This document shows positions 46,361 to 56,545 of a stretch of DNA of 64,000 nt, in pieces. The stretch comes from Hyphomicrobiales bacterium. Lineage in GTDB: Bacteria > Pseudomonadota > Alphaproteobacteria > Rhizobiales > Rhizobiaceae. The notes under the pieces were generated by a model. The model was not told where the DNA came from. It did no database searches and saw nothing but the letters and a program-made list of their open reading frames with translations. Each line of letters starts with the position of its first letter. Positions within the stretch are counted from its first letter, which is position 1. A program made the translations under genes and the position numbers. The DNA is taken from positions 1 to 64,000 of the forward strand of contig UCAG01000008.1 in the NCBI GenBank assembly GCA_900470285.1. The letters are read 5' to 3'.

Positions 46361-46460
46361 TCCGGTGCTGTTTCATCTGATTTTTCAGATGCATTGCACC
46401 GGATCGCCGGAGATCAGCGGGTTTCCGGTATTGATGTTGCCCCACTCTCCCGCGGGCAAC
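46361..46460 (+). ncRNA. Structured leader or small RNA upstream of the ferredoxin-NADP reductase
   Basis: There are two strong hairpins in series. 46361-46403 has TCCGGTGC/GCACCGGA outer and ATCTGA/TCAGAT inner stems; 46436-46460 has GTTGCCC/GGGCAAC around the C-rich loop CACTCTCCCGC. A weaker ACAGA/TCTGT hairpin follows near 46465-46480. They lie 100-200 bases before the FNR start. No U-tract follows, which favours a 5' leader over a terminated small RNA. The C-rich loop could pair with a Shine-Dalgarno. Confidence 0.4.
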
Positions 46461-46543
46461 ACTTACAGAGCATGTTCTGTGTGACAGCTGGCAGAGCATA
46501 AGATTAATGTGACAGATCGTAATGGCTGGCGCAGCTGTTATGA

Positions 46544-47587
<1,044 letters not shown>

Positions 47588-47656
47588 AAAGCGCTATGCT
47601 GGTCTGTTAATGGCCGTCGCTTTTTATATTCGCCGTCGAAGATTGCGGAAACAAAA

Positions 47657-47684
47657 AACCTGCATTTCGGATGCAGGTTTTTTT
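47657..47684 (+). terminator. Intrinsic terminator of the ferredoxin-NADP reductase gene
   Basis: AACCTGCAT (47657-47665) pairs with ATGCAGGTT (47671-47679), followed by TTTTT. Confidence 0.9.
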
Positions 47685-47785
47685 GATCTGTGTTTCCGTG
47701 TGTTTTTATTTCTGCTTCTGTGGTGTGCTGTGCATCAAAAGCAGGGGGTAATACCAAACCAGCTGGAAGATGCGGGTAATGGCTT

Positions 47786-47828
47786 GAAACAAAAGACACG
47801 GCGAAAAGTTTCCTTTTCACCGTGTCTT
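47786..47828 (-). terminator. Intrinsic terminator of the full-length porin gene
   Basis: A 16-base arm AAGACACGGCGAAAAG (47793-47808) pairs with 47813-47828, with one mismatch. The minus strand continues TTTTGTTT. It lies about 110 bases past the porin stop; the rest of 47588-47939 holds nothing recognisable. Confidence 0.8.
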
Positions 47829-47939
47829 CCGAACGGGACTGTTATTATCAGTTGTTCAAAGACTGGAGGTCAGAATAACTATTGAACAGCCACGCTTGTT
47901 AAGGAAACCCTTTCGAAAAGCTCTCCTTAATATCATTCA

Positions 47940-49061
47940 TCAGAAAGAGCGCTGGAAGCGGATAACCCCGGCCACAGCATCTTTTTCACCACTGAAAATA
48001 CGAACCGGATGGTCTTTCGTCCATGTGGTGTAGTTGACTTCAGGCGTGATGGTGAAGCCGGGAACCAGCTGATAAGCTATGTTTGCAGCAAGAGCGGTCT
48101 TTCCCCAGTCTTCATATGCAGCTTGTAAATTGAAAGCTGCATTGTCCGTTGCTTTGAACTTCGCTCCGCCCCAGACAGCCCAATCGCCGCCCCAGTTGCC
48201 GTACATACCGATGTTTTCTTCATAAGAAGCGTAACCGCCTTGTACCCATATGGAGAAAGCGTCCGTTATGTTTACATCAAGGCGAATCTTACCTGCCCAT
48301 TCTTCCAGATTGGAGTCATAAGCGACACTGCCTGCAATCCCACCCCATCCCTGTTCGAGTTTCAAACCACCGACAATATGAGGCATATAACTGTCGATAC
48401 GGTTGTTGAAGTCGCGTTGCAGCCAGAGACCGGAAGCATCATTGTAATAATTGCTTTGTCCTTTATCTCCGCCCTGTTCGAAGGAGATGATCGCTGAGAA
48501 ACCATTGCCTCCGGCAAAGGTGTAGCTGATCAGATTAGTACGGTAATAACCGGCGGCAACCACGTCATCATTGATGATATCACCGAGATAGCCGGTGAAA
48601 GTATGAAATGCAGATTCATCTAACCCCAGACGCAGACCGCCAAGCTGCATGTAAGCATAATTAAGGGTGTGACTGCCTTGTGAACCATTTGCAAAATTGA
48701 AACGGTTTTCCGTAAACGTTTTCAGGGTACCCAGCTCAGTTTCCGACACAGTATATGTTTGCAGAGTGAAGCGGGCCAGCTTATCCCATGTATCTCTTTG
48801 CTGACCGTCGGAGTCTTTATAACCCAGTTTACTGCCAGTATAGGGATCATCACCGGCGATCGCCTGATAGCGGACATAGCCACCGATGCGTAAACATGTT
48901 TCAGTTCCCGGAATGTAGAAATAGCCGGCACCGTAAGCATCACAGATGCGTACATATTCAACAGCTTCCGGTTCCGGTGCGATGATCGTATCAGCAGCCT
49001 GAGCGCCGGATATTGCGACGAGAGTTGCTGCGGAGCTAAGTAAAAGGCTCTTAAGGGTCAT
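47940..49061 (-). CDS. Omp2-type porin, complete
   Basis: A 373-residue precursor of a 16-strand general porin. The signal peptide ends at GAQAAD (residue 23), then [39 protein letters not shown], identical in pattern to Brucella Omp2a/b. The C-terminal strand [11 protein letters not shown] ends in Phe, as needed for outer-membrane insertion. It is closely related to the partial porin at the left edge on the same strand. The C-terminal half around 48200-48330 is almost the same DNA as bases 1-130. Loop regions differ, which suggests distinct pore or surface properties. A terminator lies downstream. Confidence 0.94.
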   Translation of the reverse strand: MTLKSLLLSSAATLVAISGAQAADTIIAPEPEAVEYVRICDAYGAGYFYIPGTETCLRIGGYVRYQAIAGDDPYTGSKLGYKDSDGQQRDTWDKLARFTLQTYTVSETELGTLKTFTENRFNFANGSQGSHTLNYAYMQLGGLRLGLDESAFHTFTGYLGDIINDDVVAAGYYRTNLISYTFAGGNGFSAIISFEQGGDKGQSNYYNDASGLWLQRDFNNRIDSYMPHIVGGLKLEQGWGGIAGSVAYDSNLEEWAGKIRLDVNITDAFSIWVQGGYASYEENIGMYGNWGGDWAVWGGAKFKATDNAAFNLQAAYEDWGKTALAANIAYQLVPGFTITPEVNYTTWTKDHPVRIFSGEKDAVAGVIRFQRSF

Positions 49062-49413
49062 GGGGGTCTCTCGCTTGGATTTTTGATTGTAATATTGTTG
49101 TAGAATATAAAATTATGTAGAAAATCAGAGAATTACTCTGTTTAAATTTATTTATTAAATAATTATTAATGTATACTGTTATTGTTTTTTAATATTATTT
49201 ATTGATAATCAAATGTATGTTATCTGATGCGTTTTTATTTGTTTTTGTTATTACAGGATATGCTTCCCAAAATACGAGTTATAAACCTTTTTTCTACTGT
49301 AGAATATTGCAGGATTGATGCCATCTCCCACAGTGTTTTTGTAATGCGTTGGGCTGAACAGCTTGTCTGAGGCATGAATGTTGGAAATGTTATGCAAAAC
49401 TCTATTTTGAAAA
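49062..49413. other. AT-rich upstream region of the porin gene
   Basis: It is very AT-rich, especially 49081-49260, with no convincing gene. It should hold the porin promoter and regulator sites. It is not obviously similar to the region upstream of the other porin (793-1570), so the two are probably regulated differently. Confidence 0.45.
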
Positions 49414-49447
49414 TAAAAAAGCCCTGCAGTTTGAATGCAGGGCTTTT
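49414..49447 (-). terminator. Intrinsic terminator of the DUF922 gene
   Basis: AAAAGCCCTGCA (49417-49428) and TGCAGGGCTTTT (49436-49447) form a 12-bp perfect stem, with a T-run on the minus strand. Confidence 0.88.
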
Positions 49448-49466
49448 GGTCTTGCGGGCAGTGATA

Positions 49467-50111
49467 TCAGGATTTTTTCTTTTTCTGTTGTTGCTGCCAG
49501 CGTTTTTCGAGGTTTTGGGTCAGAAGCCGCTCAAAGCGGGTTTCAAAATTGATCGTTTCGACTCGGTCAAAATATTGCTGTGCTTTGTCGTGCCTGGCAA
49601 AAATCCTGTCAGTGATTTTGTCGACATTGGCGCGCAATTTTGCGCAGTCACGCTCATTACGCATGGAGCGGATCTGCCGCTCAAGCTCCGAGGCATGAGA
49701 GCGGGCGATGATAATATGGCTTTCTTCGTGCCTGCGGATATCTTTCACCAGAACATCCCAGACCATTTTTGTGTCGGCACTGGCACGGCGACGGCTCTGC
49801 CAGCTTGGCAGTGAGATTGTGGCCGTCACATTGGCGCGGACATCGGAGACGCGGCAATATTTGCCGTCGGAGCGATATTTTACACGGGCATCAAAAGCGA
49901 TTTTTGTCGCGCCCGGATGGCTTTCACCACCATTATTGAGTTTCGGGCCGTTCTTAGCCAGAGATTTATCCAGTTGCTCTGCTGTCGTGCCATAAACCGG
50001 AAAGTAGCGATATTTTCGTATCACTGAAGCCGCATCTGCAGTTGTTGAGGCGAGTGTGCCGGATAACAGAACCAGACCGGTGAGGGTAAGCGCGAGAAAT
50101 TTTCCGGACAT
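49467..50111 (-). CDS. DUF922 family secreted protein (putative zinc protease)
   Basis: A 214-residue precursor with a signal peptide ending near TADAAS (residue 28). The domain carries YFPVYGTTAEQLDKSLAKNGP at its start, a WQSRR strand, and RRHEESHIIIARSHASELERQI with the metalloprotease-like HExxH motif (HEESH). This matches DUF922, predicted to be Zn-dependent proteases. The C-terminus is a basic, Gln/Lys-rich tail (RWQQQQKKKKS). Protease activity has not been shown for the family as far as I know. Its terminator lies directly downstream. Confidence 0.88.
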   Translation of the reverse strand: MSGKFLALTLTGLVLLSGTLASTTADAASVIRKYRYFPVYGTTAEQLDKSLAKNGPKLNNGGESHPGATKIAFDARVKYRSDGKYCRVSDVRANVTATISLPSWQSRRRASADTKMVWDVLVKDIRRHEESHIIIARSHASELERQIRSMRNERDCAKLRANVDKITDRIFARHDKAQQYFDRVETINFETRFERLLTQNLEKRWQQQQKKKKS

Positions 50112-50304
50112 TGTCTGTTCCTTTATTGCGGGTGCTTATGGGACGAGCACTCAGAAATTACCGGTTGTAGCACAAATTACGGCAGAATTGTCTTCTGCCG
50201 CATTATGCTGTTATCAGCCATTGGCTTTTATCAGTCCATGAAATGTGTAAAGAACTTATGGCTGGTTTGGAAAGCAAAGCAATTTTAAAAGGTTAATTCC
50301 GAAT

Positions 50305-51171
50305 ATGATTAAGAGTTTCCCTATAAAGAGAGAATGGCGGCTGGCACACGGACGCGTTCTTGAAACGGGTGTCCAGTCGGTAATTATGGGGATTCTCAAT
50401 ATTACTCCGGATTCCTTTTCAGACGGCGGTCGTTACCGGACGCTTGATGCAGCGGTGCGTTCTGCCCGCGCAATGCTGGATGCCGGTGCGGTGATTATTG
50501 ATGTGGGGGGAGAATCGACCCGTCCTGATGCGGCAACTGTGAGTGCGCAGGAAGAACAGGATCGTGTGCTGCCGGTGATTGAAGTGCTGGCGCGGGAAAC
50601 CGGATGCCTGATCTCGGTGGACACCTATCGGGCGCAGACTGCAAAATTGGCTGTCGCGGCGGGCGCACATATAGTGAATGATGTGTGGGGACTACAGAAA
50701 GAGCCGGACATTGCCAATCTTGCCGCTGAAACCGGTGCCGGACTGGTAATTATGCATACCGGACGGGACAGGGATGTGGCCGTTGATGTGATTGAAGATC
50801 AGCATGTGTTTTTAGAGCGCTCTCTGGAGATTGCGTCAGCAGCCGGTGTTGATCAGCGGCAGATCATGCTTGATCCGGGCTTCGGTTTTGCTAAGGACAC
50901 GCAGCAGAATGTGGAGCTGATGGCACGATTTGAGCAGTTGCAGAGTTTTGACCTGCCATGGCTGGTCGGCACCTCCCGCAAGCGTTTCACCGGTGCCGTT
51001 AGTGGTCGTGAAATTGCCGCGGAAAGAGATGCGGCAACGGCAGCAACCAGTGTTATGCTGCGCCTCAGCGGTGCTGATATTTTTCGCGTGCATAATATTG
51101 CGCTGAACCGCGATGCGCTGATGATGGCGGATGCGGTTTTAAATGCCGCAGCTCAGCTGAAAAAAGCGTGA
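50305..51171 (+). CDS. folP: Dihydropteroate synthase
   Basis: A 288-residue TIM-barrel enzyme that joins 6-hydroxymethyl-dihydropterin pyrophosphate to p-aminobenzoate in folate synthesis; it is the sulfonamide target. Signatures are IMGILNITPDSFSDGGRY near residue 30, VIIDVGGESTRPDA near 65, DPGFGFAKDTQQNVELM, and LVGTSRKRFTG with the catalytic Lys-Arg pair. The Shine-Dalgarno AAAGG is weak. It is first in a folP-folB-folK cluster; 112 bases separate it from folB. Confidence 0.96.
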   Translation: MIKSFPIKREWRLAHGRVLETGVQSVIMGILNITPDSFSDGGRYRTLDAAVRSARAMLDAGAVIIDVGGESTRPDAATVSAQEEQDRVLPVIEVLARETGCLISVDTYRAQTAKLAVAAGAHIVNDVWGLQKEPDIANLAAETGAGLVIMHTGRDRDVAVDVIEDQHVFLERSLEIASAAGVDQRQIMLDPGFGFAKDTQQNVELMARFEQLQSFDLPWLVGTSRKRFTGAVSGREIAAERDAATAATSVMLRLSGADIFRVHNIALNRDALMMADAVLNAAAQLKKA

Positions 51172-51283
51172 ACCGGTTTTTCAGAATTGCAGTATAGTCT
51201 GCTGACAAATGAGTGGCAGACGATTATGAACTTTGGTTGTGAACAGCTGTTTCATAACGAAAAAGTAAAGAAATGAGGGCTTT

Positions 51284-51646
51284 TTGTACACGATCCGTAT
51301 GAAAAATTGCGCATTTTTCGCGCATCACGGCGTTTTTGAAGAAGAAGAAAAGCTCGGCCAGCGTTTCTATGTGGATGTCGTGCTGACGGTCGATCCGGGC
51401 GACTCGCTGGATAATGATGATATAGATAAAACAGTGCATTACGGTATTGTCTTCTCCATGATCGAGAAGATTATTACGGGAACCCGCCGCTATCTGATTG
51501 AAGCTTTAGCGCTGGATGTTGCCAAGGCACTGTGTAATGCATTTCCGCAAATTCAGCATGCAGAGATTACCGTTCGCAAGCCGAATGCGCCGGTCGCCGG
51601 TGTACTGGATTATGTTGAGGTGACGGTCGGGTGGCCGCATAGATGA
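51284..51646 (+). CDS. folB: Dihydroneopterin aldolase
   Basis: A 120-residue enzyme that cleaves 7,8-dihydroneopterin to 6-hydroxymethyl-dihydropterin and glycolaldehyde. FAHHGVFEEEEKLGQRFYVDVVL carries the substrate-binding Glu, and VRKPNAPV the catalytic Lys. TTG at 51284 is the likely start, since GAGGG is well spaced before it and MYTIRMKNC gives the usual N-terminal strand; the alternative ATG at 51299 would cut that strand. It overlaps folK by four bases (ATGA). Confidence 0.94.
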   Translation: MYTIRMKNCAFFAHHGVFEEEEKLGQRFYVDVVLTVDPGDSLDNDDIDKTVHYGIVFSMIEKIITGTRRYLIEALALDVAKALCNAFPQIQHAEITVRKPNAPVAGVLDYVEVTVGWPHR

Positions 51647-52170
51647 AAGCACGCGAGGTTCACAAAGCCTGGCTGTGTCTGGGCGGTAATATCGGAAATG
51701 TTGTGCAGACAATGGCACAGGCGCTGCAACTGCTGGATGAACGGCAGGATGTCAGGGTCATAACCGTTTCGCCGGTTTTCCGTACGCCGCCTTGGGGAAA
51801 TACTGATCAGGACTGGTTTTACAATGCCTGTGCTGAAATCTCGACAATATTGACCCCGCCGGAATTGCTGGAAGTGACCCAGACGATTGAGCGGCGTCTG
51901 AAGCGTGTTCGCAGTGAACACTGGGGGCCGCGCACGATTGATATTGATATGCTGGCTTATGAAAGCGTTTTTGCGCTGGAAATGCCGGATCTGATTTTAC
52001 CGCATCCGCGCATTGAACAGCGCGCTTTTGTGCTGGTTCCGCTGGCAACAATTGCCCCCGAGTTGAAAATTCGTGGTGAGATTGTCTCTGACCTTCTGCA
52101 AAAAGTTGATAGCAGTGAGATACAGCGCCTGAGCTATGGCCATCGCTGGTGGCAGGATACGGGGCTGTAA
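51643..52170 (+). CDS. folK: 6-hydroxymethyl-7,8-dihydropterin pyrophosphokinase
   Basis: A 175-residue HPPK that transfers pyrophosphate from ATP to the pterin, making the FolP substrate. Signatures are CLGGNIGNVVQTMAQAL, FRTPPWGNTDQDWFYNACAEI, the HPPK signature WGPRTIDIDMLAY (metal-binding Asp pair), LPHPRIEQRAFVLVPLATIAPEL. It is translationally coupled to folB. Together folP, folB and folK cover three successive folate steps. Confidence 0.96.
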   Translation: MKAREVHKAWLCLGGNIGNVVQTMAQALQLLDERQDVRVITVSPVFRTPPWGNTDQDWFYNACAEISTILTPPELLEVTQTIERRLKRVRSEHWGPRTIDIDMLAYESVFALEMPDLILPHPRIEQRAFVLVPLATIAPELKIRGEIVSDLLQKVDSSEIQRLSYGHRWWQDTGL

Positions 52171-52238
52171 AATCCCGTTGCTGTCATTCTGCTGTCTTTC
52201 CGGCATGGTACCAATCGGCTCAAAATTCAGGAGGGATT

Positions 52239-52904
52239 ATGTACCAGTCAGAAGACCAGTGGAAACAGGTTGACGCCTATATGGCTGAGAAGCTGATTGC
52301 GGAGGATCCGGTTATGGATGCCGTGTTGCAGCGCAATGCGGATGCAGGGCTGCCGAACCATGATGTTGCGGTCAATCAGGGCAAGCTGCTTAATCTGTTC
52401 GTGCAAATGTGCGGTGCCAGACATGTGCTGGAGATCGGCACTCTCGGCGGCTACAGCACAATCTGGCTGGCGAGGGCACTGCCTGAGGGCGGCAAGGTTG
52501 TGACGCTTGAATATTCCGCAAGACATGCGGAAGTGGCCGCACAGAATATTCAGGCCGCCGGTGTTGCGGAAAAGATAGAAATTCTGATTGGTGCTGCAGC
52601 GGAAACCTTACCGCAATTGCAGGATCGTGCGCCGTTTGATTTGATTTTTATTGACGCCGACAAGCCGAATAATCCGGTCTATCTGGAATGGGCACTGAAG
52701 CTTTCCCGCAAAGGAACGGTCATTATCGGCGATAATGTCGTGCGCAACGGTGCTGTGACTGATCCGCAATCAGAGGATGCCAATGTTATCGGTGTCCGGC
52801 GGTTTTTTGATATGATGACAGCCGAGCCGCGCCTTGAGGCGACAGCTTTGCAAACCGTAGGAGCCAAAGGCTGGGACGGTTTTACGCTGGCGATTGTGAA
52901 GTGA
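52239..52904 (+). CDS. Class I SAM-dependent O-methyltransferase (family 3)
   Basis: A 221-residue catechol-O-methyltransferase-like enzyme. The SAM-binding motif I is HVLEIGTLGGYSTIWLARAL, followed by VVTLEYSARHAEVAAQNI. FDLIFIDADKPNNPVYLEWAL supplies the metal-binding Asp residues, and GTVIIGDNVVRNGAV a further ligand. The ATG at 52239 follows CAGGAGGG. The natural acceptor is unknown. It stands just after folK but has its own ribosome site and terminator. Confidence 0.93.
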   Translation: MYQSEDQWKQVDAYMAEKLIAEDPVMDAVLQRNADAGLPNHDVAVNQGKLLNLFVQMCGARHVLEIGTLGGYSTIWLARALPEGGKVVTLEYSARHAEVAAQNIQAAGVAEKIEILIGAAAETLPQLQDRAPFDLIFIDADKPNNPVYLEWALKLSRKGTVIIGDNVVRNGAVTDPQSEDANVIGVRRFFDMMTAEPRLEATALQTVGAKGWDGFTLAIVK

Positions 52905-52921
52905 TTGTCTGATATAAAAAT

Positions 52922-52951
52922 GCCCCGAGAGTGAGACTGTCGGGGCTGTTT
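52922..52951 (+). terminator. Intrinsic terminator of the O-methyltransferase gene
   Basis: GCCCCGA (52922-52928) pairs with TCGGGGC (52940-52946), followed by TGTTTTTC. Confidence 0.85.
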
Positions 52952-52952
52952 T

Positions 52953-53101
52953 TCAGAGCGTTCCAGTTATCACTGAATTGTAGGAACTGCTATGTCTTTT
53001 TTGTTTTTACGCATTATCCTACGCATCGAAGCAGGAAAAAAATAGTCCGGCGAACTGATTTCCCTGCGTAGGCGCTTCGCACTTTTGCTGGAAATGCTTT
53101 A
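52953..53101. repeat. Mosaic palindromic repeat, copy H
   Basis: It starts with AGAGCGTTCCAG, then a TTTTTACGCATTATCCTACGC module with an insertion of about 35 bases, then CTTCGCACTTTTGCTGGAAATGCTTTAA. The terminal TTA (53099-53101) is the stop codon of the next gene read on the minus strand. Confidence 0.75.
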
Positions 53102-53635
53102 ATTTCGTGCAATGCTGCTGACGGTGCCGCCGTCAACGCGCTTCAGGCTCATGCCGACAACCGGCACCATTGTATCTTCAACTTTGACAGATACGGTAAC
53201 ATTCATGGTGTTCTGATCGGTGACGCGTGCCAGCATCGCGCCGTTGAGCTGCTTGCGTGCCAGTGACAGCACTACGCGGTTGCCATTGACCGAACCGGAA
53301 GTCACATTCAGGCCTTTGCCTTCTGCACCGTCATTGAAGGTGCCGCTATAGCTTTTGCCGGTGCGCACGACAGTCGCTTTCATCGGTTGTGAAAATACGC
53401 CAACGCGGCAGGTGCCGTCGAGCGTCATACCGATGCTGCCATCCGGTGTGGTGCCGGAGAGATTGCAGACAAATTTTGTGCCTTTGTATTTGCCGGCGAC
53501 AACTTCACCGGGGCCGCTCCACTGACCTTCGACATTACGGAAGAACGCTTCATCCTTATCCGATGCGTGCGCAGAAACAGTGCTGACCGCAGAAGCGAAT
53601 AAAATAAGGCAGGCGGCAGTGGCACGTGTAATCAT
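53099..53635 (-). CDS. Hypothetical exported protein
   Basis: A 178-residue precursor with a signal peptide ending near SAHASD (residue 24). The mature domain reads GQWSGPGEVVAGKYKGTKFVCNLSG...MTLDGTCRVGVFSQPMKATVVRTGKSYSGTF. It has two cysteines and alternating beta strands, compatible with a small beta-barrel or lipocalin-like fold; the family is not recognised. The start at 53635 gives a clean signal peptide, and the longer frame does not. The TAA stop is supplied by repeat copy H. Confidence 0.78.
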   Translation of the reverse strand: MITRATAACLILFASAVSTVSAHASDKDEAFFRNVEGQWSGPGEVVAGKYKGTKFVCNLSGTTPDGSIGMTLDGTCRVGVFSQPMKATVVRTGKSYSGTFNDGAEGKGLNVTSGSVNGNRVVLSLARKQLNGAMLARVTDQNTMNVTVSVKVEDTMVPVVGMSLKRVDGGTVSSIARN

Positions 53636-53811
53636 GACAGAACTCTGTTCCGGATAGTTTGAGGGCGGCTTTTCAGTTCTTGCAGAACCTGCATCATCAC
53701 TTTTCAGGGCGCGAAATGCTGTCAAACAAGATACCAAAACCAGCCCTTATAATCGGCCGGAATGGTTAACAGCTGGTTTCTAACATAATTAAAACGAGGG
53801 ATAAACCGGCC

Positions 53812-54888
53812 TCAGACCGGTTTTTTCTGCGTTGTGGCTTTTACGATATCGCTGACAAAGTCACTGATATTTGGTCGTTTTTCCGCGTCAAACGGCAGCG
53901 GGCGCACAATATCCATGGCGGAAATGCCGATACGTGCGGTCATCATGCCGTTTATCACACCTTCACCGAGTTTGGCAGAGAGGCGCGAGGCCAGCCCCTG
54001 ACCCAGCAATTGCTGAACCACGCTGTCGCCCATGGCGATGGTGCCGGTGATGGCCAGATGGGCAATCACACTGCGGGCAAGGCGCAAAAAGCCTAAAGAA
54101 CCAGGGCGGCAGCCATAAAGCTCAGAGAGTCGGCGGATCAGCCGTGATGATTCGAAGATGACATAAGCAATATCCACCAACGCTCGCGGGCTGACGGCTG
54201 TGACGATAGAGACGCGCTTTGCAGCGTTGAGGATCAGCATCCGCGCTTCACGATCCAGCGGATGCAGAATTTCCCGCTCGGTAATGCGGATAATATCACG
54301 GCCGTCGATAATATCACCGCGCAGTGCTTCTAATGTTGTGCGTCCGCGTGCGGTCTGTGGCAGGCTGGCCGCCACTTCCAGCAACCTGTCTGTTACTTTA
54401 CGGGCTTTCTCCGCATCATTGCGCTCGGTGGCCTCTGCTGCTGCAAAACGCAGTTCCTGTACTGCGGAGAGGCGGCGTAATGCCAGTCCTTCGCGCACGA
54501 CCAGTGCAATCAGAGAAGCAAGGGCGATGAGTGCAACGCCGAGTGTGAGCCAGCCGAGCCAGTCAGCGCGGCTGAACATGGCGCGGATCAGATCCTCAGT
54601 CCAGATGCCGACGGCAAAGCTGATTAACAGACCCAGTGCGGTGAAAAACACGCTGCGCAAGGTAAAGCGCCGCTTGAGGAGACTTGCAGGTGGCGGGGTC
54701 AGTTGCGCACCGGCATCAATCGCCTCCTGCTCGAATATATCTACCGGTTCTGCCGTGACCGCAGACAGGTCGCGGATGGCGACCGGTTTGCGTGGTGTCT
54801 GCGGCTGGCTGTCCCCTGTCTGTTGCTGGCTGATGCCGGCCTGCGACTCAACGCTAAAGCTCGTGGGTTTTCTTGGCTTATCCGACAT
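53812..54888 (-). CDS. YcjF family (DUF697/TIGR01620) inner-membrane protein
   Basis: A 358-residue protein. A polar N-terminal region of about 75 residues precedes two hydrophobic helices (about 76-96 and 102-124), then a DUF697-type domain with GRDIIRITEREILHPLDREARMLILNAAKRVSIVTAVSPRALVD and the C-terminal ARIGISAMDIVRPLPF. In bacteria it is found beside YcjX, as here, nine bases downstream of that gene. The pair belongs to phage-shock/stress-linked genes in enterobacteria; the molecular task is not known. Confidence 0.88.
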   Translation of the reverse strand: MSDKPRKPTSFSVESQAGISQQQTGDSQPQTPRKPVAIRDLSAVTAEPVDIFEQEAIDAGAQLTPPPASLLKRRFTLRSVFFTALGLLISFAVGIWTEDLIRAMFSRADWLGWLTLGVALIALASLIALVVREGLALRRLSAVQELRFAAAEATERNDAEKARKVTDRLLEVAASLPQTARGRTTLEALRGDIIDGRDIIRITEREILHPLDREARMLILNAAKRVSIVTAVSPRALVDIAYVIFESSRLIRRLSELYGCRPGSLGFLRLARSVIAHLAITGTIAMGDSVVQQLLGQGLASRLSAKLGEGVINGMMTARIGISAMDIVRPLPFDAEKRPNISDFVSDIVKATTQKKPV

Positions 54889-54897
54889 GACTGCTCC

Positions 54898-56373
54898 TTA
54901 TGCCAGCCGGTCGCCGAGCAAAAACTGCATGGCGCGGTCAAGGCGGATATGCGGAAGCGAGAGATGAATACCATCCAGATCCGCTTTGATCGCCGGTGGT
55001 CTGAAGCGGACGAAGCGGATCGGTGCTTCATGCGCACGGTCATGCGGCGACAATTCCGGCTGGTCAAAAATTGCCTGCACATTGTGCGGCAGATCACCCG
55101 GAAAAATCGCTGTTTCTGTTTCACCGTCAAAGACCTCACCGTCGATCACTTCGCCCTTCAGCGGGGTGCCGACGATGACCGGTAATGTATCACCATTCTG
55201 GTTGACTGTCGCTTCGCGGGTGGCACGCACTGCGGCCATGGCCAGAACATCAATCTCCGCACCGGACATGTCCGCATTCCTGGCAGCGCGGTCAACCAGT
55301 CTGCGCACGATGGCTTCAAGCCGGTTATGGCTTTCATGGTGCAGATGATCGGCTTTGGTCGCCGCAATAAGAATACGGCCGATGCGTTTCTGGATCAGGC
55401 CGGTGAAAATATTGGAGCGCCCTGCGCGGAAACAGGCGAGGATTTCGGTGAGTGCGCGCTCCAGATCGCGTACAGCAGCGCCGCCGGCATTAATCGCCTG
55501 CATTGCATCAACCAGCACAATCTGACGGTCAAGACGGGCAATATGCTCGCGGAAGAATGGTTTCACCACATGGGTTTTGTAGGATTCATAACGCCGTTCC
55601 ATCATCGCGGCCAGCGAGCCGGTTTTGAAACTGCCTTCAGGCAGGTCGGGCAAGGGCGCAAAGGTGAGAGCCGGAGAGCCTTCCAGATCACCGGGCATCA
55701 GAAAACGCCCCGGTGGTAGGGTAGATAATGCCTGTTCATCGGATTTACCTGCACGCAAATAATCGGTGAAACTGCGTGCGAGACGTTGCGCCGTCATTTC
55801 ATCAGCAGGAGCCAGCGCATCAGCAGTTGCAGCTTCCCGCAACCAGTCTCCGGCAAAGCCGAGATGTGCTGTCTCATTGGCGAGCGCAAAGGAATCGCGG
55901 GAAAATTCAGCGTAGCTTTTGCCGAGCAAGGGCAGATCCAGCAGCCATTCCCCCGGATAATCGACAATATCAATCGACAGTTTGCCCGCAGAGAGCATAC
56001 GCCCCCATGAAGAGGCCGACTGATATTCAATTGTCAGGCGTAATTCGGAAATCGCACGGGTGGAATCCGGCCAGATACGGTCTTTTACCAATGCTGCCAG
56101 ATGATCTTCATATTGGAAACGCGGGACGGCATCATCCGGTTGTGGCTGGAGATAGGCGCGGGCGATACGGCCGGATGCATAGGCATCAAACAAGGGCAGG
56201 CGTCCGCCCTGTATCAGATTGTGTACCAGTGAGGTGATGAAAACGGTTTTACCGGCACGGGAAAGACCTGTAACACCAAGACGCAGTGACGGTGTTACTA
56301 AGCTGCCGGTGCGCTCCATCAATGTATCAAAAGCAATTTTGGCTTCATCCGTTAAAGTGGTCAGTCTGGCCAA
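54898..56373 (-). CDS. YcjX family (DUF463) P-loop GTPase-like stress protein
   Basis: A 491-residue protein. The P-loop is GVTGLSRAGKTVFITSLVHNL (about residues 33-53). Other conserved segments are SIDIVDYPGEWLLDLPLLGKSYAEFS, where DxPG resembles the G3 motif, VLVDAMQAINAGGAAV, and ILIAATKADHLHHESH, where TKAD is the G4-like guanine motif. It is cotranscribed with YcjF. It resembles Shewanella and E. coli YcjX, a GTPase with a partner in the inner membrane. Confidence 0.92.
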   Translation of the reverse strand: MARLTTLTDEAKIAFDTLMERTGSLVTPSLRLGVTGLSRAGKTVFITSLVHNLIQGGRLPLFDAYASGRIARAYLQPQPDDAVPRFQYEDHLAALVKDRIWPDSTRAISELRLTIEYQSASSWGRMLSAGKLSIDIVDYPGEWLLDLPLLGKSYAEFSRDSFALANETAHLGFAGDWLREAATADALAPADEMTAQRLARSFTDYLRAGKSDEQALSTLPPGRFLMPGDLEGSPALTFAPLPDLPEGSFKTGSLAAMMERRYESYKTHVVKPFFREHIARLDRQIVLVDAMQAINAGGAAVRDLERALTEILACFRAGRSNIFTGLIQKRIGRILIAATKADHLHHESHNRLEAIVRRLVDRAARNADMSGAEIDVLAMAAVRATREATVNQNGDTLPVIVGTPLKGEVIDGEVFDGETETAIFPGDLPHNVQAIFDQPELSPHDRAHEAPIRFVRFRPPAIKADLDGIHLSLPHIRLDRAMQFLLGDRLA

Positions 56374-56545
56374 ATATGCCCCCGTAAAGACTGTTGATAT
56401 TCGCTAAGCGCGATATGCTCTGATGTTTAACGCAGTTCCCTGAATATAGGATGTGAAATCCGTAATTGCAGGGTGTTAAATTATTATGCTGATTTATATC
56501 CGCATTATCACAGGTATTTATGTTTTATAAACAGACGGTAAGATC

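Noticed and set aside
53762-53769. TTAACCAT on the minus strand, a CtrA half-site-like word
   Set aside because: A single 8-base half-site about 130 bases from a gene of unknown function is not enough to propose CtrA control, although CckA is encoded nearby.
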